From positions 62,001-126,000 of the forward strand of contig JBAZQB010000003.1 in assembly GCA_041645435.1 (NCBI GenBank): a stretch of DNA of 64,000 bases, given 5' to 3'. Of this stretch, positions 9,013 through 17,510 are shown piece after piece. The notes beneath the pieces are model-generated. The model was not told where the DNA came from. It saw only the letters and a list, made by a program, of their open reading frames with translations, and did no database searches. Position 1 is the stretch's first letter; the number at the start of each line of letters is the position of its first letter. Source of the DNA: Methanoregula sp. (GTDB taxonomy: Archaea > Halobacteriota > Methanomicrobia > Methanomicrobiales > Methanospirillaceae). The translations under genes were made by a program, and so were the position numbers.

Positions 9013-9108
9013 ATGTAAGTCCGACGTGCGACACAAACGCATGGCCTCAAACATGGCTTTGGGATTACAGAGAGTCAGTAAATAAACTGTACTTTTCTGG
9101 ACTTACGT
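9013..9108 (+). promoter_or_regulatory. possible structured leader of the rps15 operon
   Basis: ATGTAAGTCC at 9013-9022 pairs with GGACTTACGT at 9099-9108 (9 of 10 positions), enclosing about 76 nt with further short complementarities. The structure would end 23 nt before the S15 start codon and just before the AAGGAGG ribosome-binding site. A TTTTAATA box at about 8992-8999 could start this transcript. Autogenous control of S15 is well known in bacteria; its use here is inference. Confidence 0.35.
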
Positions 9109-9131
9109 TTAGTCTATAAGGAGGCTACACT

Positions 9132-9590
9132 ATGGCACGAATGCATGCTCGAAGAAGAGGCAAGTCATGCTCAGTCCGCCCCTACCGCAAGGAAGTCCCC
9201 GCATGGTCCAACAAGGACGTAGCAGGGATCACAAAAGTTATCCTTGAACTCCGGAAGGAAGGCGCGTCGAGCAGCAAGATTGGACTGGTACTCAGGGACA
9301 GCTATGGAGTTCCCGATATTAAACTTGCCACCGGCAAGCGTCTCGGGGACATCCTGAAAGAGAACAAGGTCGCAACCGAGATCCCCGAAGATCTCCGGGA
9401 CCTCATGACAAAGGCGCTCGGTCTGCGCAAGCACCTGAGTGAGAACAAGAAAGATCTGCACAACAAACGGCAGCTTCAGCTGGTCGAATCCAAGGTTCGC
9501 CGTCTCGTGAAGTATTACACGGGAAGCAAGAAACTGCCCAAAGAGTTTGTGTACAAGCCGGAGACGGCAGAGATCCTGCTGTCCAGATAA
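9132..9590 (+). CDS. rps15: 30S ribosomal protein S15 (archaeal type)
   Basis: A 152-residue protein with the N-terminal archaeal/eukaryotic extension (MARMHARRRGKS then YRKEVPAW) followed by the S15 core (GLVLRDSYGVP, LRKHLSENKKDLHNKRQLQL, ESKVRRLVKYY). It binds 16S rRNA in the platform of the small subunit. A perfect AAGGAGG lies 8 bases upstream of the ATG. It heads a cluster with recJ-like, pcc1 and rps3ae genes, an order common in Euryarchaeota. Confidence 0.98.
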   Translation: MARMHARRRGKSCSVRPYRKEVPAWSNKDVAGITKVILELRKEGASSSKIGLVLRDSYGVPDIKLATGKRLGDILKENKVATEIPEDLRDLMTKALGLRKHLSENKKDLHNKRQLQLVESKVRRLVKYYTGSKKLPKEFVYKPETAEILLSR

Positions 9591-9617
9591 TCCATCTGTA
9601 TAATTATCCACACCATC

Positions 9618-10835
9618 ATGTCGCTCGATACCGCAGCAGAAACCGTGGCCGAACAGATTTCCCGGCAGGAGTTCATCGAGGTGTTCGCGCACCACGATGC
9701 AGACGGCATAGCCGCTGCCTCGATCCTCTGCCATGCGATGCTGCGTTTGAGTATCCGCTTCCGGCTCCGCGTCCGGCAGGAAATTACTGCAAAGGACCTG
9801 ACCGGTGACGATACCTACCTGCTCTGCGATCTCGGTTCTGGCATTAAAGATCTCCCGAATGACGCAATCGTGGTGGATCACCACATCCCGGCATTCGATG
9901 GCGAGTTCCATGCAAACCCGCGGCTTGCCAGTATCGACGGCGATCGCGAACTCTCGGCAGCAGGCACCGCGTATCTCGTCGCCCAGAAGATGGGGGACAA
10001 CCGCGACCTCGCCGGGCTCGTGATACCCGGCATACTCGGTGACGGACAACAGATGACCGGCAAAAACCTCGAGATCTTCAACGAGGCAATAACAAACGGC
10101 ATCATTGTACCGGACCGGGGACTCATCCTGCCGGGCAGGGACATGACCGAACGGTTCTACACCGCGATCAGCCCCTACCTTGAAGGCGTGAGTGGCGCAG
10201 AAGAACTCGTCTCGACGCTCATCAACCAGTCCGCTGGCACTGATGGCGTCCGGCTCGACACCCTGCTCTCGCAGGTCGTGATAACGGCAGCACCGAAAAC
10301 AACGCTTGCCGGCCTGGGTGCGATCTACGGCGACACCTACCACCTCCAGCGCGAAGTGATCGAGGATGCCCACGCACTCACCGCAGTCATCGATGCCTGC
10401 GGTAAAGCCGGGCGTGGCGATCTCGCTGCATCCCTCTGCCTCCGGTCGTCCCACGACATAGACCGGGCATGGGAGATTGCACGAAAGCACCGCGTCGGCG
10501 TGATCGATGCCATCCGGACTGCCCACCCTGCAGACGGTGCACCGGGCGTATTCGAAGTCAAAGACGTCACCCTTGCAAGCGATGTTGCTGACATATTAGC
10601 CCGCGACCGGGTGAATGCACAACCGGTGCTGGTCTATGCACGGGATGGAAATGCCTGCCGGATCTCGGCACGCTGTCCTGCCGGCGTTGAAAAAGAACTC
10701 GGCCCGTTGCTCCGGGCACTTGCCCATGCAAGCAATGGAAACGGTGGCGGTCACAACCGGCGGGCAGGCGCAACTATCCCCTGCGACCAGATCGGTGCGT
10801 TCACAAAAGCATGGCACGAAGCGGTGGCATCATGA
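9618..10835 (+). CDS. DHH-family phosphoesterase (RecJ-like)
   Basis: A 405-residue DHH/DHHA1 protein. The DHH domain motifs are FAHHDADGIAAASIL (motif I), LLCDLGSG (II) and VVDHHIP (III, the name-giving DHH); the C-terminal DHHA1 part ends with SNGNGGGHNRRAGATIP, the GGGHxxAAG-type motif. Archaeal relatives act as single-strand nucleases, some associated with the replicative GINS/CMG complex. The ATG at 9618 lies 27 bp after rps15, and the stop overlaps the pcc1 start (ATGA at 10832-10835). Whether it is a nuclease or a replication-complex subunit is not decided by sequence. Confidence 0.92.
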   Translation: MSLDTAAETVAEQISRQEFIEVFAHHDADGIAAASILCHAMLRLSIRFRLRVRQEITAKDLTGDDTYLLCDLGSGIKDLPNDAIVVDHHIPAFDGEFHANPRLASIDGDRELSAAGTAYLVAQKMGDNRDLAGLVIPGILGDGQQMTGKNLEIFNEAITNGIIVPDRGLILPGRDMTERFYTAISPYLEGVSGAEELVSTLINQSAGTDGVRLDTLLSQVVITAAPKTTLAGLGAIYGDTYHLQREVIEDAHALTAVIDACGKAGRGDLAASLCLRSSHDIDRAWEIARKHRVGVIDAIRTAHPADGAPGVFEVKDVTLASDVADILARDRVNAQPVLVYARDGNACRISARCPAGVEKELGPLLRALAHASNGNGGGHNRRAGATIPCDQIGAFTKAWHEAVAS

Positions 10836-11077
10836 TGCAGATCGAAGGCAGGATCACAACCCTGCACCGGAATGCAGGAGCAGTTGCATCGGCATTAACC
10901 CCGGACAACATGCACAACATGAGCACCGCCGCAGAGGGCGACAGGGTAACAACAGTGATCACCGGAACACAGATCCGGTCGGTCATTGCATCGGTGGATG
11001 ATTATCTGATGAATCTGGCAATAGCGGAAGACGCGTGCAGCGTTTCCGCCCCCAACAACAATCACCAGGTGATGTAA
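10832..11077 (+). CDS. pcc1: KEOPS complex subunit Pcc1
   Basis: An 81-residue small protein matching archaeal Pcc1 (CTAG/Pcc1 family), which dimerises and bridges Kae1 in the KEOPS complex that makes t6A37 in tRNA. The family pattern is seen in ALTPDNMHNMSTAAEGDRV followed by IRSVIASVDDYLMNLAIAEDA. I place the start at ATG 10832, which overlaps the RecJ-like stop; an upstream ATG at 10811 would extend it into that gene without support. Position between recJ-like and rps3ae genes is the usual archaeal context. Confidence 0.9.
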   Translation: MMQIEGRITTLHRNAGAVASALTPDNMHNMSTAAEGDRVTTVITGTQIRSVIASVDDYLMNLAIAEDACSVSAPNNNHQVM

Positions 11078-11079
11078 GT

Positions 11080-11685
11080 ATGGCAAAGAAGAAACAGGTT
11101 GGAAGAAGAGTAGAAGGCTGGAAGGCCAAGAGCTGGTTCAAGGTGCACACCCCCGACAACCTCGGGAAAGTGTTCATCGGTGACACCATTGCAAACGATG
11201 CTGAGAGCGTTGTCGGCAGGATCATGACGTCAACACTCGGCGAGATCACCAATGATTACGCCAAGCAGCACATGAAGATGAGCTTTAAGATCGCAACCGT
11301 TACCGGCGATGCGGCATACACCGAGTTCGTTGGCCACGACGTAACGAGGGACTACCTCCGCTCGCTCGTCAAGCGCCGCAGCACCCGCGTAGACTGCCAT
11401 GTCCCGCTGGTCACCAAGGATGGCAAGAAAGTCCATCTGACCATCAGCTGCTACACGTTTGCCCGTGCCAACGTCTCGCAGGAGCACGCAATCCGGAAGA
11501 TCATTACCGAAGCCGTCAAAGCCCAGGCATCCGCATGGGACCTGACCACGCTTGTCAACGTGATTGTATCCGGAGAGATCTCACGCGATCTCTTCAAGGC
11601 AGTCAAGATCATCTACCCGACCCGCAGGGTTGAGGTCATCAAGTCAAAGGTTGAGCCCGTGGCAGCACGGATTTCAACAGCATAA
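11080..11685 (+). CDS. rps3ae: 30S ribosomal protein S3Ae
   Basis: A 201-residue archaeal/eukaryotic-specific small-subunit protein. Recognised from VEGWKAKSWFKVHTPDNLG, IGDTIANDAESVVGRIM and LVNVIVSGEISRDLFKAVK. A GGTGAT site lies 6 bases before ATG 11080, and only 2 bases separate it from the pcc1 stop. Longer starts upstream overlap pcc1 and were rejected. It closes the four-gene cluster. Confidence 0.97.
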   Translation: MAKKKQVGRRVEGWKAKSWFKVHTPDNLGKVFIGDTIANDAESVVGRIMTSTLGEITNDYAKQHMKMSFKIATVTGDAAYTEFVGHDVTRDYLRSLVKRRSTRVDCHVPLVTKDGKKVHLTISCYTFARANVSQEHAIRKIITEAVKAQASAWDLTTLVNVIVSGEISRDLFKAVKIIYPTRRVEVIKSKVEPVAARISTA

Positions 11686-11806
11686 TTTTTTTTCCTTTTA
11701 ATTAATTCCAGAACCGGCCGGGAGTGACCGGCGGATTTGAGAGTGCCGCAGCCCGGTGCCCGGGTCCCGAACGTTAATACAATTCCCCGCCAAAAAGGGT
11801 ACTTCC

Positions 11807-13222
11807 ATGACCTCCATTATCACCGATCCTCTCCGCCAGAAACTCCTGCTTTCTGCTATAGCGCTCGGTGTGGTAATGGACGGGATCGACGGATCCATTG
11901 TGAACGTGGCGCTCCCGACCATGGCTGCGTACTTCGATACGGACACCGGGACGATCGCGTGGGTTATTATCACGTACCTGCTCATGATGGCAGGGCTCCT
12001 CCTCGTCTTCGGGAAACTTGCGGACCGGGGGTATGCAAAAAAACTGTTCCTCCTGGGGTTTGTCATCTTCACGCTCGGTTCTGCTGCCTGCGGGATCGCC
12101 CCTACGCTTGACATCCTGCTCGCTGCACGGCTCGTGCAGGGACTCGGGGCCGCGATGATCGCTGCCGTTGCCCCGCTGCTCTGCATACGGTACCTCCCCA
12201 AAGAGATGCTCGGCACGGCCCTTGGGGTTATCGCCGCAACCGCTTCCATCGGGTTTGCGGCCGGGCCGGCAATCGGGGGTATCCTCACCCAGTACCTGTC
12301 ATGGCACTGGATCTTCTTAGTCAACATCCCGATCGGCATCCTTGGGATCCTCTTTGCGGCCCGGGTAATCCCGGGTGATGAGCCGGAAGACCACACGGAA
12401 TCCTTCGATTACCCGGGCGCGGTCACGCTCTTTGGCGCCATGGTGTTCTGCACCTTTGTGCTGGAAGAGGTAGCCGCCCGCGGGGTAACGGACCCACTGA
12501 TCCTCACCTGTGGAGCACTCTGCCTGCTCTGCTCGGGGGTATTTGTCATACGGGAACTCACAACAACAGAGCCATTTCTCAATATCCGGATCTTCTTAAA
12601 GTGGCAGTTCACCGCGGTCCTCGTCGCATACCTGCTGGTCAATATCATCTTCATGGGCATCATCTACCTGCTCCCGTTCTATCTCACGATGGAGATGCAC
12701 TTCGATATGGCGACAAGCGGCCTCTGCCTCCTGATTCCACCTGCAGTGATCGCATGCATCAGCATCCCGTTCGGGCACTGGTCGGACCGGCACGGCCGCC
12801 GGGCATTTGCGGTCGCAGCCTGCGGACTGTTCGTCCTCTTCAGCGCCATCTTTGCGGTCCTGTCTCCTGGATCCGGGATTCTTCCCCTGCTTGCCGGCCT
12901 CGTCCTGATGGGAGTGGCCTTCGGGATCGCAGCCGGGCCGGCCTCAAGCAGGATCATCGAGAGCGCTCCAAAAGGCGAAGAGGGAACCGGGTCCTCGCTG
13001 ATGGTGACCACCATCTATTTCGGCGGCGTTCTGGGTACGGCGATCTATGCGATGCTCTTCACCTTTTCAACCGCAAATGCCGGGGGGATTGTTGCGTTTA
13101 CCGCACTCGATTCCGCAACATTCCTGACCGGTTTCCACATCACGATGGCAGCGGGCCTCGTGCTTTCAGTGCTCCCGCTGGTGCTGTCGGCAATCGTGCC
13201 GGATGAGAAGAAAGCGGCATAA
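11807..13222 (+). CDS. MFS transporter, DHA2 (14-helix) drug exporter type
   Basis: About 471 residues with some 14 hydrophobic segments. Motif D1-like DGSIVNVALPTMAAYF in helix 1, GKLADRGYAKKLFLLG (motif A) and ARLVQGLGAAMIAAVAPLLCIRYLP (motif B) place it in the H+-coupled DHA2 drug-export subfamily; motif C is seen in GVIAATASIGFAAGPAIGG. The start at ATG 11807 gives a short cytoplasmic tail before helix 1. No regulator is adjacent, and substrate is unknown. Confidence 0.93.
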   Translation: MTSIITDPLRQKLLLSAIALGVVMDGIDGSIVNVALPTMAAYFDTDTGTIAWVIITYLLMMAGLLLVFGKLADRGYAKKLFLLGFVIFTLGSAACGIAPTLDILLAARLVQGLGAAMIAAVAPLLCIRYLPKEMLGTALGVIAATASIGFAAGPAIGGILTQYLSWHWIFLVNIPIGILGILFAARVIPGDEPEDHTESFDYPGAVTLFGAMVFCTFVLEEVAARGVTDPLILTCGALCLLCSGVFVIRELTTTEPFLNIRIFLKWQFTAVLVAYLLVNIIFMGIIYLLPFYLTMEMHFDMATSGLCLLIPPAVIACISIPFGHWSDRHGRRAFAVAACGLFVLFSAIFAVLSPGSGILPLLAGLVLMGVAFGIAAGPASSRIIESAPKGEEGTGSSLMVTTIYFGGVLGTAIYAMLFTFSTANAGGIVAFTALDSATFLTGFHITMAAGLVLSVLPLVLSAIVPDEKKAA

Positions 13223-13354
13223 CTCTCAATGGACACCACAGTACCAGGGCGAATCCCCGGCAGAGTCATCAATAATCGGAGGGTAAAGACTTTATCCGGT
13301 TTTTCCTCCACCCCCCGAAACCTAATTACCCCGCCCGTCCAACATTCCCTACCA

Positions 13355-14590
13355 ATGACCGCGAGCAGGATTCTTTTTATCGTTCTCGATGGAATTTCCG
13401 ATCGCCCCTGTCCCGCGCTCGGGGGTACCACCCCGCTCGCAGCAGCAAAAACACCGGTTCTGGACAAACTTGCGCAGGAAGGCTGCTGCGGCATCATGGA
13501 TACCATCGCGCCGGGCATCCGCCCGGGTTCCGATACCGCACACCTTGCCCTCCTCGGGTATGATCCCTACAAGTACTACACCGGCCGGGGACCGCTCGAG
13601 TGCGAGGGTTCGGGCATCCACATGGAGCCGGGCATGATCGGGTTCCGGTGCAACTACGCCACGATATCCAAAGAAGGGCTGGTCATCGACCGCCGTGCCG
13701 GGCGCATCCATGACACCGCTGCCTTAAGTGCCGCCATACAGAAGGGAGTTGATCTCTCGGAGTTCGGCGTGGAATTCACGTTCCGCTCCGGCGCCGGGCA
13801 CCGGGCCGCCCTCGCTCTCAAAGGAGAGGGAATCGGCCACTGTGTCACCTCCAATGATCCCAAGAAAGAGGGCGTCAGACCGCTCACCGTCAGCGCGACT
13901 AAGGTCATGCCCACCCATGAAAAAACCGCCGCGATCTGCAATGAATTTGTCCGGCAGTCCACAAAGATTCTCTTTGAGCATCCGATGAACCGCGATCGTC
14001 TCGCACAGAACATCAGCCCGGCAAACATTGTGCTGATGCGGGGTGCCGGCGAGATGGGGAAGTATGAACCCTTCTCCACAAAATACGGCCTCTCGGGATC
14101 GGTCATCTCCGCAGCAAGCCTCATCACCGGTATCGGACGGGCAGTTGGCCTCCCGCATATCGAGGTCGCCGGTGCCACCGGCTCGCAGAACAGCAACGTT
14201 GCCGGCAAAATCTCGGCAGCGCTTGGGGAGTTAAAGACCAAAGAGTTCGTGCTCCTGAACATCAAGGGGGCAGACGAGTCTGGCCATGACGGGCTTGCCG
14301 AACAGAAGAGAGACTTTATCCAGAAGATCGACCCGCTGCTCGAACCCCTGCTGGGCCTCAAAGATACCATCGTTATCATCTGCGGGGACCACTCGACACC
14401 CTGTACCATCAAGGACCACAGCGCCGACCCGGTCCCGGTCCTGATCCGGGGCGACGGTGTCCGGATGGACGACGTAGTCCGCTACGATGAATACCATTGC
14501 GCGAACGGCGGGCTTAACCGGATCCGGGGAACCGACCTGTTACCCATTGCACTCGACCTGATCAACAAGTCACACAAATTCGGAGCCTGA
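13355..14590 (+). CDS. apgM: 2,3-bisphosphoglycerate-independent phosphoglycerate mutase, archaeal type
   Basis: A 411-residue enzyme of the alkaline-phosphatase superfamily that interconverts 3- and 2-phosphoglycerate in glycolysis and gluconeogenesis. Metal-binding and catalytic motifs are visible: IVLDGISDRP at the N-terminus, PGSDTAHLALLGYDP (nucleophile Ser and metal ligands), KGADESGHDG and GDHSTPCTIKDHS near the C-terminus. The start at ATG 13355 follows a CGAAACCTAATTA promoter-like stretch about 32 bases upstream, implying a very short leader. Confidence 0.95.
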   Translation: MTASRILFIVLDGISDRPCPALGGTTPLAAAKTPVLDKLAQEGCCGIMDTIAPGIRPGSDTAHLALLGYDPYKYYTGRGPLECEGSGIHMEPGMIGFRCNYATISKEGLVIDRRAGRIHDTAALSAAIQKGVDLSEFGVEFTFRSGAGHRAALALKGEGIGHCVTSNDPKKEGVRPLTVSATKVMPTHEKTAAICNEFVRQSTKILFEHPMNRDRLAQNISPANIVLMRGAGEMGKYEPFSTKYGLSGSVISAASLITGIGRAVGLPHIEVAGATGSQNSNVAGKISAALGELKTKEFVLLNIKGADESGHDGLAEQKRDFIQKIDPLLEPLLGLKDTIVIICGDHSTPCTIKDHSADPVPVLIRGDGVRMDDVVRYDEYHCANGGLNRIRGTDLLPIALDLINKSHKFGA

Positions 14591-14611
14591 GGGCTTTTGG
14601 CGGAGAAGGGG

Positions 14612-15457
14612 ATGAAAGAGCGAGCCGTAAAAAACTGGCATAAACACTGCCTGCTTCCTGATGGCACCGAGCTGCAGGAGCACAGCTTAAAGACCGACCG
14701 GGATATCGTGATCGGGGAGTTCTGCCAGATCGATTACGGCCTGCGGGGTGCAGACGTCTACGTTGGTGAGTCGTCAAAGATCCGCGAGTACGTCTGGGCA
14801 AACGGCGACGCACGGATCGGCAACCTCTGCGAGATCGGCAGCGATGTCATTGCAAAGCAGGATGCGTACATCGGCGAAGGGGTGAAGATCAACGGCAGGC
14901 TGGTCGTTTCAGGGGCACTTGACATCGGCGATAAAGTCGAGATCAAAGAAGGGTTTGAGGCCAAAGGCGACATCGAGGTGAGAAACCCGATGCCGGTCTT
15001 CATGTTCATCCTCATCTACTTCATGACGATGTTAAAGATCCAGAACGAGAAAGAACTGGACCGGATCATCGACAATCTCTTCTCGGAAGACGAGGAAAAA
15101 CGGGAGATCCCGCTCATGATCCCGGCCCGCTCGAAACTCAACATGAAGCTCTTTTCCGTCCCCTCCACCATGAAGATCGGGAAAAACTGCCGGCTCCACG
15201 GCAACATACGGGCTGGTTCGATCGATGTCCAGCAGAACTCGGTCATCTTCGGAAGCCTGCGGGCACGGAACCAGATCAGCGTAGTTGACGGGGTCACGAT
15301 CCACGGTAATGTCGAGAGTGGCAGCACCGTCCATGTGAAGAAGGGGGCCCATATCCTGGGGAATGTGATCGCAAAATCGATTGTGCTTCACGAGGATGCA
15401 AAAATTGACGGGACCATCCAGGCACCGCACGGGATGCGGATCGAGAGGGGACCATGA
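14612..15457 (+). CDS. bactofilin-like polymer-forming beta-helix protein
   Basis: About 281 residues dominated by short repeats with hydrophobic spacing (for example AYIGEGVKINGRLVVSGALDIGDKVEIKEG and later VIFGSLRARNQISVVDGVTIHGNVESGSTV), typical of a left- or right-handed beta helix of the bactofilin type. A single hydrophobic segment (PVFMFILIYFMTMLKI, about residues 129-144) splits the two helical halves and could anchor it in membrane. Such proteins can form cytoskeletal or envelope scaffolds. The ATG at 14612 follows GGAGAAGGGG. Its stop overlaps the next gene's start, so the two likely work together. Confidence 0.8.
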   Translation: MKERAVKNWHKHCLLPDGTELQEHSLKTDRDIVIGEFCQIDYGLRGADVYVGESSKIREYVWANGDARIGNLCEIGSDVIAKQDAYIGEGVKINGRLVVSGALDIGDKVEIKEGFEAKGDIEVRNPMPVFMFILIYFMTMLKIQNEKELDRIIDNLFSEDEEKREIPLMIPARSKLNMKLFSVPSTMKIGKNCRLHGNIRAGSIDVQQNSVIFGSLRARNQISVVDGVTIHGNVESGSTVHVKKGAHILGNVIAKSIVLHEDAKIDGTIQAPHGMRIERGP

Positions 15458-16287
15458 ACGTAGCAGAAATTTTTGAACTTGAAAACCTCCGGTTGATCGA
15501 ACCATCGTTTGCCGATCTTACGGACAGCAGGTACAATACCCTGCTTGCAGGACAGGATGCCCGTGAAGGGCGCCTCTTACTGGATGAAGGGGAAGAGCCG
15601 CTCGCCCTTGCGTTCCAGGGTGCGCATGGCTGGATTGCCGGCACCTTTCTCTGCCGGCACCCTTCGGTCCCCCTCATCGACCTGTTCGAGAGCGTGAACG
15701 GCGAGATCTTCCAGGAGAACCGGTCGGTCTTTACTGCCGCAGTGCGGGAATATTTCAGCACGATGCTGGCCGCTGAAGTCCCCCCGGCGATTGAGGATCT
15801 CAATCCCGCCCGGAGAGGGATTTTGGGGGCACTGATTGAGAATACCTGGGGGGGCGGCAGTGGTGAGACCTGCGTTGACTGCTGCTGCGGATCCGGTGTC
15901 GGTTCGCTGGTACTCCGGGATATCGGCTACTCCCCGATCTCGTATGACAACGATAGTTCGCTCCTGTCACGGGGGCTTTTTACCGGCCGGCTCCTGCCCG
16001 CAGAGACGATGTGCATCAATGCGATGGTAGCTTCGCAGTACGTGGAACCCTCCCCTAAGGGTATCGGCATCATGATGGGCGATATCAACACGTTTACCCA
16101 GGATATGTGGGAAGCGATCGTAAAGGAGCTCTTCGCCGCCACCAAAGAGACGCTGATCACGGTGGGTAGGGAACCCGAGGCCCGGCTCGTGGCCGCATGG
16201 GGGGAGGAGATGGGACGGACAGTTGAAGTCACCGAGAATCCCGCAGACCCGATCTACGATCTCTGGGTGTGCGAGGCTCACCTCTGA
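15454..16287 (+). CDS. methyltransferase-like protein of unknown substrate
   Basis: A 277-residue protein coupled to the beta-helix gene by an ATGA overlap. Residues near 130-160 read ETCVDCCCGSGVGSLVLRDI followed by SYDNDSSLL, matching SAM-binding motif I (D-x-C/G-x-G-x-G) and an acidic end of strand 2, so a class I methyltransferase fold is likely. The N-terminal 110 residues have no recognisable domain. Three consecutive cysteines in motif I are unusual. I do not recognise a named family beyond this. Confidence 0.75.
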   Translation: MNVAEIFELENLRLIEPSFADLTDSRYNTLLAGQDAREGRLLLDEGEEPLALAFQGAHGWIAGTFLCRHPSVPLIDLFESVNGEIFQENRSVFTAAVREYFSTMLAAEVPPAIEDLNPARRGILGALIENTWGGGSGETCVDCCCGSGVGSLVLRDIGYSPISYDNDSSLLSRGLFTGRLLPAETMCINAMVASQYVEPSPKGIGIMMGDINTFTQDMWEAIVKELFAATKETLITVGREPEARLVAAWGEEMGRTVEVTENPADPIYDLWVCEAHL

Positions 16288-16315
16288 GTGAGCGTAAAGA
16301 AACGAAGAAAAAGAA

Positions 16316-16516
16316 TTATTCCGGGAGCTTGACGCGTTTTAACCGCTCACTGACCGAATGTCCGGGCTCGTGCGCACTTTTGAACGGGGGAGTGCATGCC
16401 CGTATCCCCCGTTTAGGGGAGAACATCTCATCCACATTGAGATTATCCCCCGTAAGTGTCCGGGTCAGGTTCTCCAGATCGTTTTTGACCTGCAGTTCCT
16501 GCTCTTTTTGTTCCAT
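16316..16516 (-). CDS. small hypothetical protein
   Basis: A 66-residue open frame with a charged, coiled-coil-like N-terminus (EQKEQELQVKNDLENLTRTL) and a basic C-terminus. It is convergent to the methyltransferase-like gene and has no clear Shine-Dalgarno site. Composition looks protein-like rather than like an antisense shadow, since nothing is coded opposite. No function can be assigned. Confidence 0.4.
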   Translation of the reverse strand: MEQKEQELQVKNDLENLTRTLTGDNLNVDEMFSPKRGIRACTPPFKSAHEPGHSVSERLKRVKLPE

Positions 16517-16851
16517 AGGTACTACTGATCCGCGTGATCGGATAAAGGATTATGTGAGATTTTCCGGAAAAGCTTCATTTGTCCCTGCCGAAACCCGGGG
16601 GGCCGGTATGGGTCTCGCAAACGTGGGTGCAGTCGTGAGCCGGTGCCGAAGATGGCGCCCCTCCGGGCAAATGTGGGGGGACGGGGCTTTTCTTTGGAGG
16701 ATCAGAGAGCGGGTTCAGGTTACCAGGACCGCAGATGGAAAGAAACCATGCTCCGTTTTTTCCTGAAGGGCGTTTCCGGTCCCGGCAATAACTTTATCAT
16801 CTCGCATGGTTAGTCCCCATTATACCCGCACTGGGTGGAGGTATGTACCAT
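16517..16851. other. intergenic region upstream of the sulfur-relay operon
   Basis: No gene is seen. A stretch at about 16580-16622 (CCGAAACCCGGGGGGCCGG followed by GGTCTCGCA) resembles a fragment of repeat family A, but is too short to be sure. TTTATC near 16792 and TTATAC near 16820 are candidate TATA boxes, and GGAGGT at 16837-16842 is the ribosome-binding site of the next gene. Confidence 0.45.
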
Positions 16852-17262
16852 ATGTCGAAAATTGCCATTATCGTGGCATCGGAGAAGATGGACAAACTCT
16901 TTCCCGCCGTCACGCTTGCAACCACCGCAGCAATCTCCGGGTGGAATGCAGAGATGTTCTTTACCTTCTGGGGACTGCTTGCACTGAAAAAGGGATACCA
17001 GCCCTCCGGAGTGACGCTCGATTACAAGGCTTACGAAGGAAAACTGACCGAGGCCCTTGCCTCCGGGTCGATACCCGGCTGGAAAACCGTACTTGAGCAG
17101 GGTCTCGCTACCGGGCGGATCAAAATCTATGCCTGTTCCACCACTCTCGGGATGTTCAACTTAAAGCAAGAAGACCTTGAAGGTTTCGTTGACAGTATCG
17201 CCGGGGCCGCAACGTTCCTTTCCAAAGCGAAGGGATCCGATGTTTCGCTCTTCATTTCCTAA
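16852..17262 (+). CDS. DsrE-family sulfur-carrier protein
   Basis: About 136 residues, DsrE/DsrF/DrsH-like fold. Typical features are the N-terminal strand KIAIIVASEKMDKLFPAVTLA, the FFTFWGLLAL helix region and a conserved-type cysteine in IKIYACSTTLGMF that would carry persulfide. ATG 16852 lies 9 bases after GGAGGT; the earlier ATG at 16843 abuts it and is less likely. It is first in an operon with TusA, a cysteine desulfurase and an IscU-like protein, so it probably passes sulfur within this relay. Confidence 0.88.
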   Translation: MSKIAIIVASEKMDKLFPAVTLATTAAISGWNAEMFFTFWGLLALKKGYQPSGVTLDYKAYEGKLTEALASGSIPGWKTVLEQGLATGRIKIYACSTTLGMFNLKQEDLEGFVDSIAGAATFLSKAKGSDVSLFIS

Positions 17263-17279
17263 AAAGGGGGGTGAATGAG

Positions 17280-17510
17280 GTGAATGCCGATATAACGGTG
17301 GATGCGAAATTCAAATCGTGCCCGGGTCCGCTTATCGCCCTTGCCGATGCAGTAGGAAAGGCTCAGCCGGGACAGGTTGTAAAACTGCTTGCCACTGACC
17401 CTGCCTCCCCATCGGATGTGAAGGAGTGGGCGCAGAGCGTCGGGCACAAACTGATCGCAACCGAAAAGAGCGGGGATGTTTATGTGTTCTACGTAGGAGT
17501 GTCCGGCTGA
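17280..17510 (+). CDS. TusA-family sulfurtransferase
   Basis: About 76 residues of the TusA/SirA/YeeD family. The active-site motif C-P-G-P-L is present (KSCPGPLIALADAV), whose Cys receives persulfide sulfur. The rest, VVKLLATDPASPSDVKEWAQ and GHKLIATEKSGDVYVFYV, follows the alpha/beta family pattern. GTG 17280 is preferred because GGGGGGTGA lies 6 bases upstream; GTG 17271 sits within that site. The stop TGA overlaps the next ATG (TGATG at 17508-17512). Confidence 0.9.
   Translation: MNADITVDAKFKSCPGPLIALADAVGKAQPGQVVKLLATDPASPSDVKEWAQSVGHKLIATEKSGDVYVFYVGVSG

Noticed and set aside
16577..16622. Family A copy in the backbone
   Set aside because: Only about 35 bases resemble the A head and the match is interrupted; chance similarity in GC-rich DNA cannot be excluded.
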